Below are positions 44,625 through 53,160 of a DNA stretch of 64,000 bases, piece after piece. Where the stretch lies: positions 62,001 to 126,000 of the forward strand of contig NZ_UESZ01000001.1 in the NCBI RefSeq assembly GCF_900108585.1, read 5' to 3'. Position numbers and translations under genes: made by a program. Positions within the stretch are counted from its first letter, which is position 1, and each line of letters begins with the position of its first letter. The notes below the pieces were generated by a model. It saw nothing but the letters and a program-made list of their open reading frames with translations, did not search any database and had not been told where the DNA came from. The DNA is from Branchiibius hedensis. GTDB taxonomy: Bacteria; Actinomycetota; Actinomycetes; Actinomycetales; Dermatophilaceae.

Positions 44625-45977
44625 GTGATTACCTCTGGTTCCGATGACCTGATGCAGCGTGCCCGCCGGGTGATCCCCGGCGGCGTGAACTCCCCGGTGC
44701 GTGCCTTCCGTGGGGTCGGTGGCAGCCCGCGCTTCATCGCCTCGGCCAGCGGACCCTACCTGCGCGACGTCGACGGCAACGAGTACGTCGATCTGATCTG
44801 TTCGTGGGGGCCGATGATTCTCGGTCACGCCCACCCCCAGGTCGAAGCCGCCGTGCGAGACGCTGCTGCCAAGGGGTTCTCCTTCGGTACGCCGAGTGAG
44901 AACGAAGTGGCCCTCGCCGAGGAGATCGTGGCCCGCGTCGAGCCGTTGGAACAGGTGCGCCTGGTCTCCTCCGGTACCGAGGCGACCATGTCAGCGCTGC
45001 GCCTGGCCCGCGGTTACACCGGCCGGTCGGCCGTCGTGAAATTCGCCGGCTGCTACCACGGACACGTCGACGCCCTGCTCGCGGCGGCGGGCAGTGGCGT
45101 CGCGACGTTCGCGCTGCCGGACTCTGCCGGGGTGCCGGACAGTGCCGCACACGAGACGATCGTGTTGCCCTACAACGACATTGACGCACTCCGGGCTGCG
45201 TTCGAGCAGCACGGTGACCGCATCGCAGCCGTCATCACCGAAGCCAGCCCCGGCAACATGGGTGTCGTCCCGCCGCTTCCGGGATTCACCCAAGCGTTGC
45301 GGGACATCACCACTGAGTACGGCGCGTTGTTGATCAGCGACGAGGTCATGACCGGCTTCCGCTGCTCGAAGGCCGGTTGGTTCGGACTCGAGGGCGTCGT
45401 ACCCGACCTGTTCACCTTCGGCAAGGTCATGGGCGGGGGTTTCCCGGCCGCGGCGTTCGGCGGCCCCGCGCAGATCATGGAGCGTCTCGCTCCCGACGGT
45501 CCGGTCTACCAGGCCGGCACGCTGTCGGGGAACCCGGTCGCGACCGCAGCGGGTCTGGCCACGCTGCGGGGCTGCACCGACGAGGTCTACGCGCGCCTGG
45601 AGGTCGTCAGCCACGCCATCGCCGACGGTGCCGCGAACGCCCTGTCCGCGGCCGGCGTACCGCACACCATCCAGTGGGCCGGGTCGATGTTCAGTGTGTT
45701 CTTCCGCGACGAAGAGGTGCGCAACTACGACGACGCCCGGGCCCAGGACACCGAGGCGTTCGGCCGGTTCTTCCACTCGATGCTCGAGCAGGGCGTGCAC
45801 CTGCCGCCGAGCGCCTTCGAGGTGTGGTTCGTGGGCGCTGCCCACGACGACGCTGCGGTGCAGAAGATCCTTGACGCGCTGCCCGATGCAGCACGGGCTG
45901 CCGCACAGGGTGACCACGTCTCGCATGCCGTGACCGATTCGGGCGTCACAGATGCGGATGAGACACTGCCCGCGTGA
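44625..45977 (+). CDS. hemL: Glutamate-1-semialdehyde 2,1-aminomutase
   Basis: PLP enzyme that makes 5-aminolevulinate, completing the C5 route begun by HemA. Length 450. Seen: [65 protein letters not shown] and [18 protein letters not shown] with the PLP Lys. Start GTG 44625 with ggGAGGc immediately before; ATG 44646 is an alternative inside the conserved N-terminus. It overlaps the phosphatase gene by four bases. It is separated from the other hem genes by the ATPase, yceI and marR. Confidence 0.96.
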   Translation: MITSGSDDLMQRARRVIPGGVNSPVRAFRGVGGSPRFIASASGPYLRDVDGNEYVDLICSWGPMILGHAHPQVEAAVRDAAAKGFSFGTPSENEVALAEEIVARVEPLEQVRLVSSGTEATMSALRLARGYTGRSAVVKFAGCYHGHVDALLAAAGSGVATFALPDSAGVPDSAAHETIVLPYNDIDALRAAFEQHGDRIAAVITEASPGNMGVVPPLPGFTQALRDITTEYGALLISDEVMTGFRCSKAGWFGLEGVVPDLFTFGKVMGGGFPAAAFGGPAQIMERLAPDGPVYQAGTLSGNPVATAAGLATLRGCTDEVYARLEVVSHAIADGAANALSAAGVPHTIQWAGSMFSVFFRDEEVRNYDDARAQDTEAFGRFFHSMLEQGVHLPPSAFEVWFVGAAHDDAAVQKILDALPDAARAAAQGDHVSHAVTDSGVTDADETLPA

Positions 45978-46615
45978 CCGAGCAGTACACCGTGGTGCAT
46001 CTGGTGCGGCACGGCGAGGTCTACAACCCCGGCGGCGTGCTGTACGGCCGGATGCCCGGCTTCCACCTCAGCGACCTCGGCCGCGCAATGGCCGTGCAGA
46101 CCGGTGCGTGGCTGGCGCAGCGGGACGTCACCTATCTGGTGTCCTCCCCGCTGGAGCGCGCCCAGGAGACCATCGAACCGTTGGCCGAGACGCTGCACCT
46201 GCCGGTCACCATCGACGAGCGGGTCATCGAGGCCGGTAACGATTTCGAGGGCCTGACCGTCGGCAAGAAACCCACGCAACTGTTGCGACCGCGCTTCTGG
46301 CCCAAACTGATCAACCCCACCAAACCGTCCTGGGGTGAGCCGTACAGCGAGATCGCTACCCGGATGCACGCCGCCGTCCACGATGCCCGTGAAGCGGCGC
46401 AGGGGCACGAAGCCGTGATCGTCAGCCACCAACTGCCGGTGTGGATCGCCCGCGAATCCTTCGAAGGTCACCGACTGTGGCACGACCCGCGCAAGCGGCA
46501 GTGCACGCTGGCGTCGGTCACCTCCGTCACCTTCCGCGGTGATTTCCTGATCTCCGTCGGGTACGCGGAGCCGTCGGCTGATCTGTTGGACCAGGTTGTG
46601 GGTGGAACCGGATGA
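45974..46615 (+). CDS. Histidine phosphatase family protein (phosphoglycerate-mutase-like)
   Basis: A 213-residue phosphatase. Seen: [20 protein letters not shown] (RHG with the phosphorylated His), [15 protein letters not shown] and [12 protein letters not shown] with the second His. The substrate is unknown; it sits between hemL and the cytochrome c thioredoxin gene in many actinobacteria, and its role there is not known. GTG start overlaps hemL; its stop overlaps tlpA by four bases. Confidence 0.92.
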   Translation: MTEQYTVVHLVRHGEVYNPGGVLYGRMPGFHLSDLGRAMAVQTGAWLAQRDVTYLVSSPLERAQETIEPLAETLHLPVTIDERVIEAGNDFEGLTVGKKPTQLLRPRFWPKLINPTKPSWGEPYSEIATRMHAAVHDAREAAQGHEAVIVSHQLPVWIARESFEGHRLWHDPRKRQCTLASVTSVTFRGDFLISVGYAEPSADLLDQVVGGTG

Positions 46616-47202
46616 GGAAGATCGTGGCGGCGGCAGTGATCGCGATCCTGCCGATGAGTCTGGCGGCGTGCAGCAGTGACACCAATTCCATTTCGGCACA
46701 GGCCAACAAGGGCGACGACAAGAACTACGTGTCTGGCGACGGCACGGTCTCCACGGTCGCTCCTGCGGACCGCGGCAAGCCGGTCTCCTTCTCCGGCACG
46801 CTGCTGAACGGCCAGAAGTGGAGCAGTGCGCAGGCCGACGGCAAAGTGCTGGTCGTCAACGTGTGGGGTGCCTGGTGCCCGCCGTGCCAGAAGGAACTTC
46901 CCGAACTGCAGAAGGCATGGGAGGGCTGGCAGAAGGCCGACGAGCCGGTGCAGCTGATCGGAATCGACCAACGCGACTCGGTGACCAACGCCCAGGCCAC
47001 GCTGACCGCCAAGGGCATCACCTATCCGTCGCTGGCCGATGACGGGGGAGCGGTTCTGCTCAGCTTGCAGGACTCGGTGACCGCCTACCCGACAACGCTC
47101 GTCCTGGACACCCAGCACCGGATCGCCGCGCGCGTCAGCGGCCCCACGACGTACCTCACCCTCACCGGGCTGGTCAGTGACGTGTTGAAGGAGAAGTCCT
47201 GA
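46612..47202 (+). CDS. TlpA/ResA-like thiol-disulfide oxidoreductase lipoprotein
   Basis: Extracytoplasmic thioredoxin that keeps apocytochrome c cysteines reduced. Length 196. Seen: a signal peptide with lipobox SLAAC (Cys about residue 20) for membrane attachment, then the redox site VWGAWCPPCQKELPEL and the cis-Pro region TAYPTTLVLD. Operon with ccdA, resB and ccsB; the stop shares a base with ccdA. This is the ResA-type component of System II cytochrome c maturation. Confidence 0.94.
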   Translation: MRKIVAAAVIAILPMSLAACSSDTNSISAQANKGDDKNYVSGDGTVSTVAPADRGKPVSFSGTLLNGQKWSSAQADGKVLVVNVWGAWCPPCQKELPELQKAWEGWQKADEPVQLIGIDQRDSVTNAQATLTAKGITYPSLADDGGAVLLSLQDSVTAYPTTLVLDTQHRIAARVSGPTTYLTLTGLVSDVLKEKS

Positions 47203-47948
47203 TGCTCGCTGGCGATGCCGCCACCGTCGTCAGCAGCGGGAGTTTGTTCTTCGCGATCGGGCTGGCGCTCGCCGCCGGAGTCGTGTCGTTCGCATCGCCC
47301 TGCGTGCTGCCGCTGGTGCCGGGGTTCCTCGGGTACGTCACCGGACTGACCGACGAGCGTCGGCGCACGCGCCTCGTGCTGGGCGCGCTGCTGTTCGTGC
47401 TCGGTTTCACGATCGTCCTGGTCGCCGTCGCCGCTGCCTACGGCTGGGCGCTGACGCTGGTCACCGAATACCGCTCTGTGGCAATGCGAATCGGCGGAGT
47501 GATCGTCATCCTGCTCGCGCTGGTCTACCTGGGTTTCATCGGCCAGCGCGGCATTCCGGTGCGGTGGCGCCCGCAGGCCGGTCTGATCGGTGCGCCGCTG
47601 CTCGGCGCTGTTTTCGCGATCGGCACCAGCCCGTGCGTCGGCCCGGTGTACGGCGCGATCTTGTCCATTGCCAACCCGATCGGCACTGCCAGCCCGGCCC
47701 GCGGCGTACTCCTCGCGGTCTTCTACTCCCTCGGAATCGGTCTCCCGTTCATCTTGATCGCGGCCGGTTACTCCCGCGCCGAGAAGGCCTCCCGTTGGTT
47801 GCGCGATCATCACCGGGGCATCCAGCTCGTCGGTGGTGGCCTGATGCTGCTGGTCGGCATCCTGATGGTCGCGGGTGTGTGGGAGCACTTCATCGTGTGG
47901 GTGCAGACCCAGTTGGTCGGCACTGACGGATTCCGGCCGGTGATCTGA
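47202..47948 (+). CDS. ccdA: Cytochrome c biogenesis protein CcdA
   Basis: Six-helix membrane protein of 248 residues that passes electrons from cytosolic thioredoxin to the TlpA partner. Seen: FASPCVLPLVPGFLGYVTG with the first redox Cys and GTSPCVGPVYGAIL with the second, each followed by a Pro-rich kink. It follows tlpA without a gap and precedes resB by one base. No unusual features. Confidence 0.95.
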   Translation: MLAGDAATVVSSGSLFFAIGLALAAGVVSFASPCVLPLVPGFLGYVTGLTDERRRTRLVLGALLFVLGFTIVLVAVAAAYGWALTLVTEYRSVAMRIGGVIVILLALVYLGFIGQRGIPVRWRPQAGLIGAPLLGAVFAIGTSPCVGPVYGAILSIANPIGTASPARGVLLAVFYSLGIGLPFILIAAGYSRAEKASRWLRDHHRGIQLVGGGLMLLVGILMVAGVWEHFIVWVQTQLVGTDGFRPVI

Positions 47949-47949
47949 C

Positions 47950-49554
47950 GTGGCGACGACGACCTCAACCAAGAAGGACCCGATCAAGCAGCCGAAACTG
48001 GGCTTCTGGGGCGGTCTGCGTTGGTTCTGGCGGCAACTGACCTCGATGCGCACGGCGCTCTTCCTGCTGCTGATCCTCGCGGTCGCCGCCGTGCCCGGCT
48101 CGATCTTCCCGCAGCGCGGCATCAACGCCAGCCGCACCGCCCAGTGGATCGCCGACCATCCGACCGCGGGTCCGTGGCTGGACCGGTTCGGCTTCTTCGA
48201 CGTCTACTCCTCGGTCTGGTTCAGCGCGATCTACCTGCTGCTGATCATCTCGCTGCTGGGGTGCGTGATCCCGCGCGTCAAACAGCACGTGCAGATCCTG
48301 CGTTCGCCGCTACCGAAGGTGCCCGCCCGACTCTCGCGGCTGCCCGCGAGCAACACTGCTGAGGTCGACGGGGACGTCGAGTCGATCAAGACCCGGGCGT
48401 ACGGCGTGCTGCGGCGCAAGCGGTACCGGATCCGCAGCGAAGACACCGCCCTGGCCGCTGAGGGTGGCCGGTTGCGCGAAACCGGCAACCTGCTGTTCCA
48501 CCTGAGCCTGGTCGTCGTCATCGTGGGCGTTGCGCTCGGGCACCTGCTCGGCTGGCGCGGCGACGTGATCGTCCCGGTCGGCACGTCCTTCTCCAACACC
48601 ACGACCCGCTACGACACGCTGTCCGGTGGTCCGTGGGTGAATCTGGACAACCTGACCCCGTGGACGATGAAGGTCGACCAACTCGACGTCAGCTTCGAAT
48701 CCGGTGTGCCCTCGACCTCCGCCCAGTGGGGTCAGCCGCGCGACTTCACGGCGCACGTCACCACCACCTTGCCGGGAGCCACCCCGAAGCAGCAGACGAT
48801 CGCGGTCAACGAGCCGCTGTCGATCGAGGGCAGCAACGTCTACCTGCTCGGCAACGGCTACGCGCCGCACGTCACCGTCAAGGACGCCAAGGGCAAGGTC
48901 ATCTACGACCAGGAGACCCCGTTCCTGCCGCAGGACAACATGTACAAGTCGACCGGTGCCATCAAGGTCCCGGCCGCCTCGCCCAAACAGTTGGGCTTCT
49001 TCGGGTTCTTCCTGCCGACGTACGCGTTCGACAACACTGCGGGCCCGATCTCGACCTGGCCGGGGCTGGCCAAGCCGGCGCTGGTGCTGGGCCTGTACGA
49101 AGGCGACCTGTTCCCGAACGGCCTGCCGCAGTCGGTCTACACCCTGGACACCTCGAAGATGACCCAGGTGAAAGGCACCGACGGCCAGCCGCTGCGGATC
49201 CTGGTCGAGCCGGGCCAGACCGTGACGCTGCCCGGCGGCCGGGGCTCGATCACCCTGGATGACGTGCCGCGCTGGGCCGGGCTCTCGGTGCGGCACGACC
49301 CGGCCAGCAAGTGGGTTCTGGCCGGCGCCCTCCTCGGCCTGGTCGGATTGATCATGTCGATGACACTGCGCCGCCGCCGGATCTTCTTCACCTTCGAACC
49401 GGCACCGGGCTCCACCGCGGACGCGCCGCGTACCCTGGTGACCATCGGTGGTCTGGCCAAGGGTGACGACCCGCGGCTGCCGGTCGCACTGGATTCTCTG
49501 TTGGACGCGGTCCGCGGGGAGCCGACTGAACTCTCGAAAGGTACGAACGCATGA
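47950..49554 (+). CDS. resB: Cytochrome c biogenesis protein ResB/Ccs1
   Basis: Membrane component (534 residues) of the System II heme lyase with CcsB. Seen: WRQLTSMRTALFLLLILAVA (TM1), SSVWFSAIYLLLIISLLGCV (TM2), LLFHLSLVVVIVGVALGHLL (TM3, with a conserved His), a large extracytoplasmic domain, and KWVLAGALLGLVGLIMSMTL (TM4). GTG 47950 start, one base after ccdA; overlaps ccsB by four bases. Confidence 0.95.
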   Translation: MATTTSTKKDPIKQPKLGFWGGLRWFWRQLTSMRTALFLLLILAVAAVPGSIFPQRGINASRTAQWIADHPTAGPWLDRFGFFDVYSSVWFSAIYLLLIISLLGCVIPRVKQHVQILRSPLPKVPARLSRLPASNTAEVDGDVESIKTRAYGVLRRKRYRIRSEDTALAAEGGRLRETGNLLFHLSLVVVIVGVALGHLLGWRGDVIVPVGTSFSNTTTRYDTLSGGPWVNLDNLTPWTMKVDQLDVSFESGVPSTSAQWGQPRDFTAHVTTTLPGATPKQQTIAVNEPLSIEGSNVYLLGNGYAPHVTVKDAKGKVIYDQETPFLPQDNMYKSTGAIKVPAASPKQLGFFGFFLPTYAFDNTAGPISTWPGLAKPALVLGLYEGDLFPNGLPQSVYTLDTSKMTQVKGTDGQPLRILVEPGQTVTLPGGRGSITLDDVPRWAGLSVRHDPASKWVLAGALLGLVGLIMSMTLRRRRIFFTFEPAPGSTADAPRTLVTIGGLAKGDDPRLPVALDSLLDAVRGEPTELSKGTNA

Positions 49555-50567
49555 CGGTAGCCACGCTGGTTCCCGCCCTCGCCACGGCTATCGGCAACGG
49601 TGAGACGAACGAGTCCTTCTCGAGCATCTCGACCAACCTGCTGTGGTCCTCGGCCCTGGTGCTGACCTTGGCGATGCTGGCGTTCGGGGTCGACCTGGCC
49701 GGTCACCCGGCGCGCGCCGAGCGAGCCGCCACTCGGCGTACGTCCGGCGCGGTTGCGTCAGCGGAAGGCTCCTCGGATACGGCGGTCCTGACCGCGGCGC
49801 CGGTCGAGGAGGAGGTTCCCGAGAAACGGCAGTGGGCCGGGATCGGCATGTCGCTGACCTACCTGGGCACGCTGCTGCTGGCCGGCTGCATCGTGTTCCG
49901 GTCCCTGTCGGTGCAGCGACCTCCGCTGGGCAACATGTACGAATTCGCCCTGGTGGCGACGCTGTTCATGCTGGTGGCCTTCAGCATCTGGAGCATCAAG
50001 CGCGACATCCGCTGGCTCGGCATGTTCGTCACGCTCATCGCGATCCTGCTGGAGATGGCCGCGGCACTGGTCTTCTACACCGCCGCCTCGCAGCTGATGC
50101 CCTCGCTGCAGAGCTACTGGCTGTCGATCCACGTGACCGTCGCGACACTGTCGATCGGCCTGTTCACGCTGGCCTTCGTGGTGCAGCTGCTCTACCTGGT
50201 CCAGGCCCGACGTGAGTCGCGCGAGCGCACCGGCGGCTTCCTGGACGCGCTGCCCAACTCCACGACGCTGGACCGGTTGGCCTACGGCATCGTGATCATC
50301 GCCTTCCCGCTGTGGACCTTCACCCTGATCGCGGGCGCGATCTGGGCGCAGAAGGCGTGGGGCCACTACTGGAACTGGGACCCCAAGGAAGTCTGGACCC
50401 TGGTCATCTGGGTGATGTACGCCGCGTACCTGCACGCGCGCTACACCGCCGGCTGGTCGGGCAAGAAGGCTGCCTACCTGGCGCTCGCGGCGTACGCCTG
50501 CATCATCATCAACTACGGCATCGTCAACGTGTACTTCGTTGGCCAGCACTCCTACTCGGGGATGTAA
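49551..50567 (+). CDS. ccsB: Cytochrome c biogenesis protein CcsB/CcsA (heme handling)
   Basis: Membrane protein of 338 residues with about eight helices that delivers heme for attachment. Seen: the tryptophan-rich WWD-type motif AWGHYWNWDPKEVWTLVIWV and flanking histidines (SIHVTVATL, VGQHSYSGM). An N-terminal linker of about 60 residues between the first and second helix is low complexity. ATG 49551 overlaps resB (ATGA). Last of the maturation genes. Confidence 0.95.
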   Translation: MTVATLVPALATAIGNGETNESFSSISTNLLWSSALVLTLAMLAFGVDLAGHPARAERAATRRTSGAVASAEGSSDTAVLTAAPVEEEVPEKRQWAGIGMSLTYLGTLLLAGCIVFRSLSVQRPPLGNMYEFALVATLFMLVAFSIWSIKRDIRWLGMFVTLIAILLEMAAALVFYTAASQLMPSLQSYWLSIHVTVATLSIGLFTLAFVVQLLYLVQARRESRERTGGFLDALPNSTTLDRLAYGIVIIAFPLWTFTLIAGAIWAQKAWGHYWNWDPKEVWTLVIWVMYAAYLHARYTAGWSGKKAAYLALAAYACIIINYGIVNVYFVGQHSYSGM

Positions 50568-50570
50568 CCG

Positions 50571-50804
50571 ATGGTCCGCTATTCGCTGCTCCGCTTTGCG
50601 ATCTTCGCGATCGTCCTGATCCTGTTGTGGTTCACCGGTCTTCGCGGGTGGCCGCTGCTGCTGCTGTCGGCGGTCGCATCGGCGATCATCTCGTTGATCG
50701 CGCTGCAGGTGCCCCGGGAGAAGTTCGCTCGGCAGATCGAGGACAAGGTCGAAGCCAAGCGGGTCAAAGCCGAGGCACACCGCACCGCGGAAGACGACGA
50801 CTAG
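50571..50804 (+). CDS. DUF4229 small membrane protein
   Basis: A 77-residue protein with two hydrophobic helices (RFAIFAIVLILLWFTGL and LLLLSAVASAIISLIAL) and a charged tail (KFARQIEDKVEAKRVKAEAH), matching the DUF4229 family found after ccsB in actinobacteria. Function unknown. It starts three bases after ccsB. Its TAG stop (50802-50804) lies inside the target duplication of the IS element, so the insertion left it intact. Confidence 0.88.
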   Translation: MVRYSLLRFAIFAIVLILLWFTGLRGWPLLLLSAVASAIISLIALQVPREKFARQIEDKVEAKRVKAEAHRTAEDDD

Positions 50805-50805
50805 C
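50800..50805. repeat. Target site duplication ACTAGC, left copy
   Basis: Direct copy of 51906-51911. It contains the stop codon of the DUF4229 gene on the plus strand and the stop of the transposase on the minus strand. Confidence 0.93.
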
Positions 50806-51790
50806 TGTAGTGCCCCGCCAGGTTGGGTACGCGGTCTGCGGGTGAGCCACCTTTGAGCGCGGTGTGTGCGCGGTGGTGATTGTAGATGTGCAGGAAGTCC
50901 TCGTACGCGGCGGCGCGTTCGGTCTCGCTGGTGTAGGGGCGGGCGTAGGCCCACTCCTCGGTCAGGGTCCGGTTGAACCGCTCGACTTTCCCGTTGGTTT
51001 TCGGGGTGTAGGGGCGGGTGCGTTTATGGGTGATCCCATGGTCCTGCAGCATGTTCCGGAATAGGTGGGAGCGGTAACAGGACCCGTTGTCGGTCATCAC
51101 CCGGTCCGTGGTGATCCCGACCTGCGCGAAGTGCGCCACCGCCCGTTGCATGAACGCGGTCGCGGTCTCCTTCTTCTCATCGGCCAGGATCTCTGAGTAG
51201 GCGTACCGGGAGTGGTCATCGACCGCGTGGTGCAGGTAGGCATACCCCCGCCCACTGCTGGAGGTAGCACGGGAGTTAGCTTTCCCCGCAGCGCGGCCAT
51301 GGACCCGGTGTCCACCCCCATCGGGGATGCGGCCCAGCTTCTTGATGTCCACGTGGACCAAATCACCCGGGGCGTCGCGTTCGTAGCGCACCACCTTTCG
51401 ACGACCGGCCCGTACCGGGGCACCAGTGGCCGGGTCCGTCCAGGACAACCGAAGACACCGGTACCGGGTCAGGATGCGGTGCACCGTGGCCGGATTCATC
51501 CCCAGGTGGTAGGCGATCCGGGCCGGCCCCCACCGCCGCGAAACCCGTAACCCCAGGACTCGCCGTTCCCGGCGCCTACTGGTGCGGTGCGGACATGACT
51601 GGGGCCGGCTGGGACGATCGCACATCCCCGCCGCACCATGCTGGCGGTACCGGGCCGCCCAGCGGTGCGCGGTGGTGACCGAGACCCCGAACCGGTCTGC
51701 GGCCCGCCGCAACGGCCACCCATCGTCCACCACGCACCGCGCCAGGCGCAGGCGACCAGTCGCAGAAAGCGGGGCATTAGCGTGGACCAT
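50801..51790 (-). CDS. IS481 family transposase
   Basis: A 329-residue DDE transposase. Seen: N-terminal HTH (VDDGWPLRRAADRFGVSVTT), a second HTH (WGPARIAYHLGMNPATVHRI), and the catalytic residues in LVHVDIKKLG (D), DRVMTDNGSCYRS (D) and TNGKVERFNRTL (E). A strong ribosome site (GGAGG, five bases before ATG 51790) is present. The gene looks intact. Its TAG stop is not in the element: the last codon is A plus two target bases and the TAG comes from the target's CTAG. Confidence 0.97.
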   Translation of the reverse strand: MVHANAPLSATGRLRLARCVVDDGWPLRRAADRFGVSVTTAHRWAARYRQHGAAGMCDRPSRPQSCPHRTSRRRERRVLGLRVSRRWGPARIAYHLGMNPATVHRILTRYRCLRLSWTDPATGAPVRAGRRKVVRYERDAPGDLVHVDIKKLGRIPDGGGHRVHGRAAGKANSRATSSSGRGYAYLHHAVDDHSRYAYSEILADEKKETATAFMQRAVAHFAQVGITTDRVMTDNGSCYRSHLFRNMLQDHGITHKRTRPYTPKTNGKVERFNRTLTEEWAYARPYTSETERAAAYEDFLHIYNHHRAHTALKGGSPADRVPNLAGHYS

Positions 51791-51905
51791 GAGGACCTCC
51801 GGGTTTGGGGATGTGTTTGCTTCGTCGCTTCACACCTCACCCGGAGGTCTTCCTCAAGTCACGCCGACAGGCCGAGAACCGTTCCTAACGTCCCGGGGCA
51901 GTACA
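50806..51905 (-). mobile_element. Complete IS481-type insertion sequence, 1100 bp
   Basis: Bounded by imperfect terminal inverted repeats that begin TGTAGTGCCCCG (50806) and, on the other strand, TGTACTGCCCCG (51905); 19 of the outer 25 bases match. The six bases ACTAGC occur directly on both sides (50800-50805 and 51906-51911) as a target duplication, which fits the NCTAGN preference and six-base duplication known for IS481. A single transposase gene fills it. Perfect flanks and an intact gene suggest a recent, possibly active copy. Confidence 0.95.
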
Positions 51906-51911
51906 ACTAGC
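51906..51911. repeat. Target site duplication ACTAGC, right copy
   Basis: Direct copy of 50800-50805. It contains the stop codon (minus-strand TAG, 51907-51909) of the FBP-domain gene. Confidence 0.93.
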
Positions 51912-52389
51912 GGGCTGCGGTCACCGATCGCGCGAACGCAGTCACGGTCTCGCGCAGCTGCTCGATCCGCTGTACGCGGGCCGCCTCCAAGTCAAACCCG
52001 TTGTACGCCAACGGCGGTGGCTTGCGGACGTTGGCGTTGCATTGGAATCCCGCGCAGATCAGCGTGCCGATCGTGTTGTGGTTGCGACCGGCGGCGCCGG
52101 CGCGTTTTGCGCTGAAGAAGACGACCTCGTTGGGCAACGTCACGTCCTCGCACCAGGCGCACTGCGGACGGCGCAACGCCTTCTGGGCGGTCTCGCGCAA
52201 CTGGATGCCGATCAGGTCATCGTCGGCCGGGATGACGACGTAACCGACCTGCGGCAGTTTCGGGTCGCGCCAACCGAGGAAGTCGCGCTTGTCCCAGTCG
52301 ACGTCCTGCGGGATCGGGATGGCTTTGCGCTCGCGGACGGAGACGTTGACGAACGACGCGAGCAGGTCGGAGTCGGAAATTGCATGCAT
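51907..52389 (-). CDS. FBP-domain zinc-finger protein (EF-G-binding, FusB-like C-terminal domain)
   Basis: A 160-residue protein resembling the FBP_C treble-clef domain of FusB/FusC, which bind EF-G and free it from fusidic-acid-stalled ribosomes. Seen: zinc ligands in PQCAWCEDV (C-x2-C) and ICAGFQCNANVR (C-x4-C), and VVFFSAKRAGAAGRNHNTIG between them. The N-terminal four-helix part of true FusB is missing or short, so EF-G binding is a family inference and drug resistance is not shown. Before the IS insertion its stop overlapped that of DUF4229. Confidence 0.85.
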   Translation of the reverse strand: MHAISDSDLLASFVNVSVRERKAIPIPQDVDWDKRDFLGWRDPKLPQVGYVVIPADDDLIGIQLRETAQKALRRPQCAWCEDVTLPNEVVFFSAKRAGAAGRNHNTIGTLICAGFQCNANVRKPPPLAYNGFDLEAARVQRIEQLRETVTAFARSVTAAR

Positions 52390-52432
52390 GACAAAGGGGC
52401 TTTCGTGAAGTGGGTCAGGTGGGCACGATGAC

Positions 52433-52458
52433 GCGCCCCGACCGGTCGGCCGGGGTGC
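52433..52458. terminator. Possible hairpin between thpR and the FBP gene
   Basis: GCGCCCCG and CGGGGTGC pair (one G-T) around ACCGGTCGGC. It sits in the 129-base gap downstream of thpR and upstream of the FBP gene, both on the minus strand, and could end the thpR transcript. There is no T-tract. Nothing else recognisable is in this gap. Confidence 0.4.
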
Positions 52459-52518
52459 GGAGCGCCTCAGATCGATCCGGCGAAGAGTGCGCCGGAGACC
52501 TCCTTCTTGATAGCCACG

Positions 52519-53091
52519 TTATGCAGGGTACGACGCGTGCTCGCCCAGGTCGAACGAGTTGACGACCTCGTAGCGTGGCCGACGCCCTTCGTGGAGATGC
52601 GAGGCGATCAGATCGATGTGCTCGACCCGCCAGGTCGGGCCGTCGTAGGAGTCCAGGATCCGCAGCCACCGGGTCGCTTCGATCGGGTGGTGCAACCGGC
52701 TGAGCGTCAGGTGCGGGACGAACGCCTTGCCATCGACCGGTGCGCCCGCAGTGGTCGCCGCGGCCCGGACGTTGATCGCGAGCCTGCTCAACTCCTCGGT
52801 GTCGCCGGTCAGCCCGAGCCACAGCACTTTGGCCCGCGTCGGATCGGGGAAGCAGCCGCCGCCGTGAAACCGCAGCGTCATCGGGTTCCGCCGTGCCGCC
52901 GCGTCGGTGAGCCGCTCTTCCAATTCGTCCACGGCGTACTCAGGCACCTCACTCATGAACGCGAGCGTCACGTGCCACTGCGCCGGATCGATGAACGGCA
53001 GACCCTGCTCACGGCGTGGTTCGAGGAATTCCGACAGGTCCTCGATGACTTCGATCGGCGGGGTGATGGCGATGAACATTCGTTGGCCCAT
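52519..53091 (-). CDS. thpR: RNA 2',3'-cyclic phosphodiesterase (2H family)
   Basis: Opens 2',3'-cyclic phosphates on RNA ends; cytosolic. Seen: the two H-x-T motifs WHVTLAFMSEVP and PHLTLSRLHHP about 85 residues apart, as in the 2H family. Start uncertain. ATG 53091 (MGQRMFIAITPP) gives the usual family N-terminus and 190 residues, with GACAAT seven bases before it; ATG 53100 and ATG 53127 are in frame, and the last lies inside the vapB palindrome. Confidence 0.9.
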   Translation of the reverse strand: MGQRMFIAITPPIEVIEDLSEFLEPRREQGLPFIDPAQWHVTLAFMSEVPEYAVDELEERLTDAAARRNPMTLRFHGGGCFPDPTRAKVLWLGLTGDTEELSRLAINVRAAATTAGAPVDGKAFVPHLTLSRLHHPIEATRWLRILDSYDGPTWRVEHIDLIASHLHEGRRPRYEVVNSFDLGEHASYPA

Positions 53092-53120
53092 GCCCGCCAT
53101 TGTCAATGCACGTTCTTCGA

Positions 53121-53160
53121 TGCGCATACATCTGATGATCTAGCATCAGATGTATGCGCA
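53121..53160. promoter_or_regulatory. 40-bp palindrome over the vapBC promoter and start codon
   Basis: Arms TGCGCATACATCTGATG (53121-53137) and CATCAGATGTATGCGCA (53144-53160) are perfect 17-bp inverted repeats around ATCTAG. The right arm holds the vapB ATG (53154), and TAGCAT (53141-53146) is a -10-like box seven bases before it, so the message would be leaderless. Antitoxins of this type bind such palindromes to repress their own operon. Confidence 0.8.
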
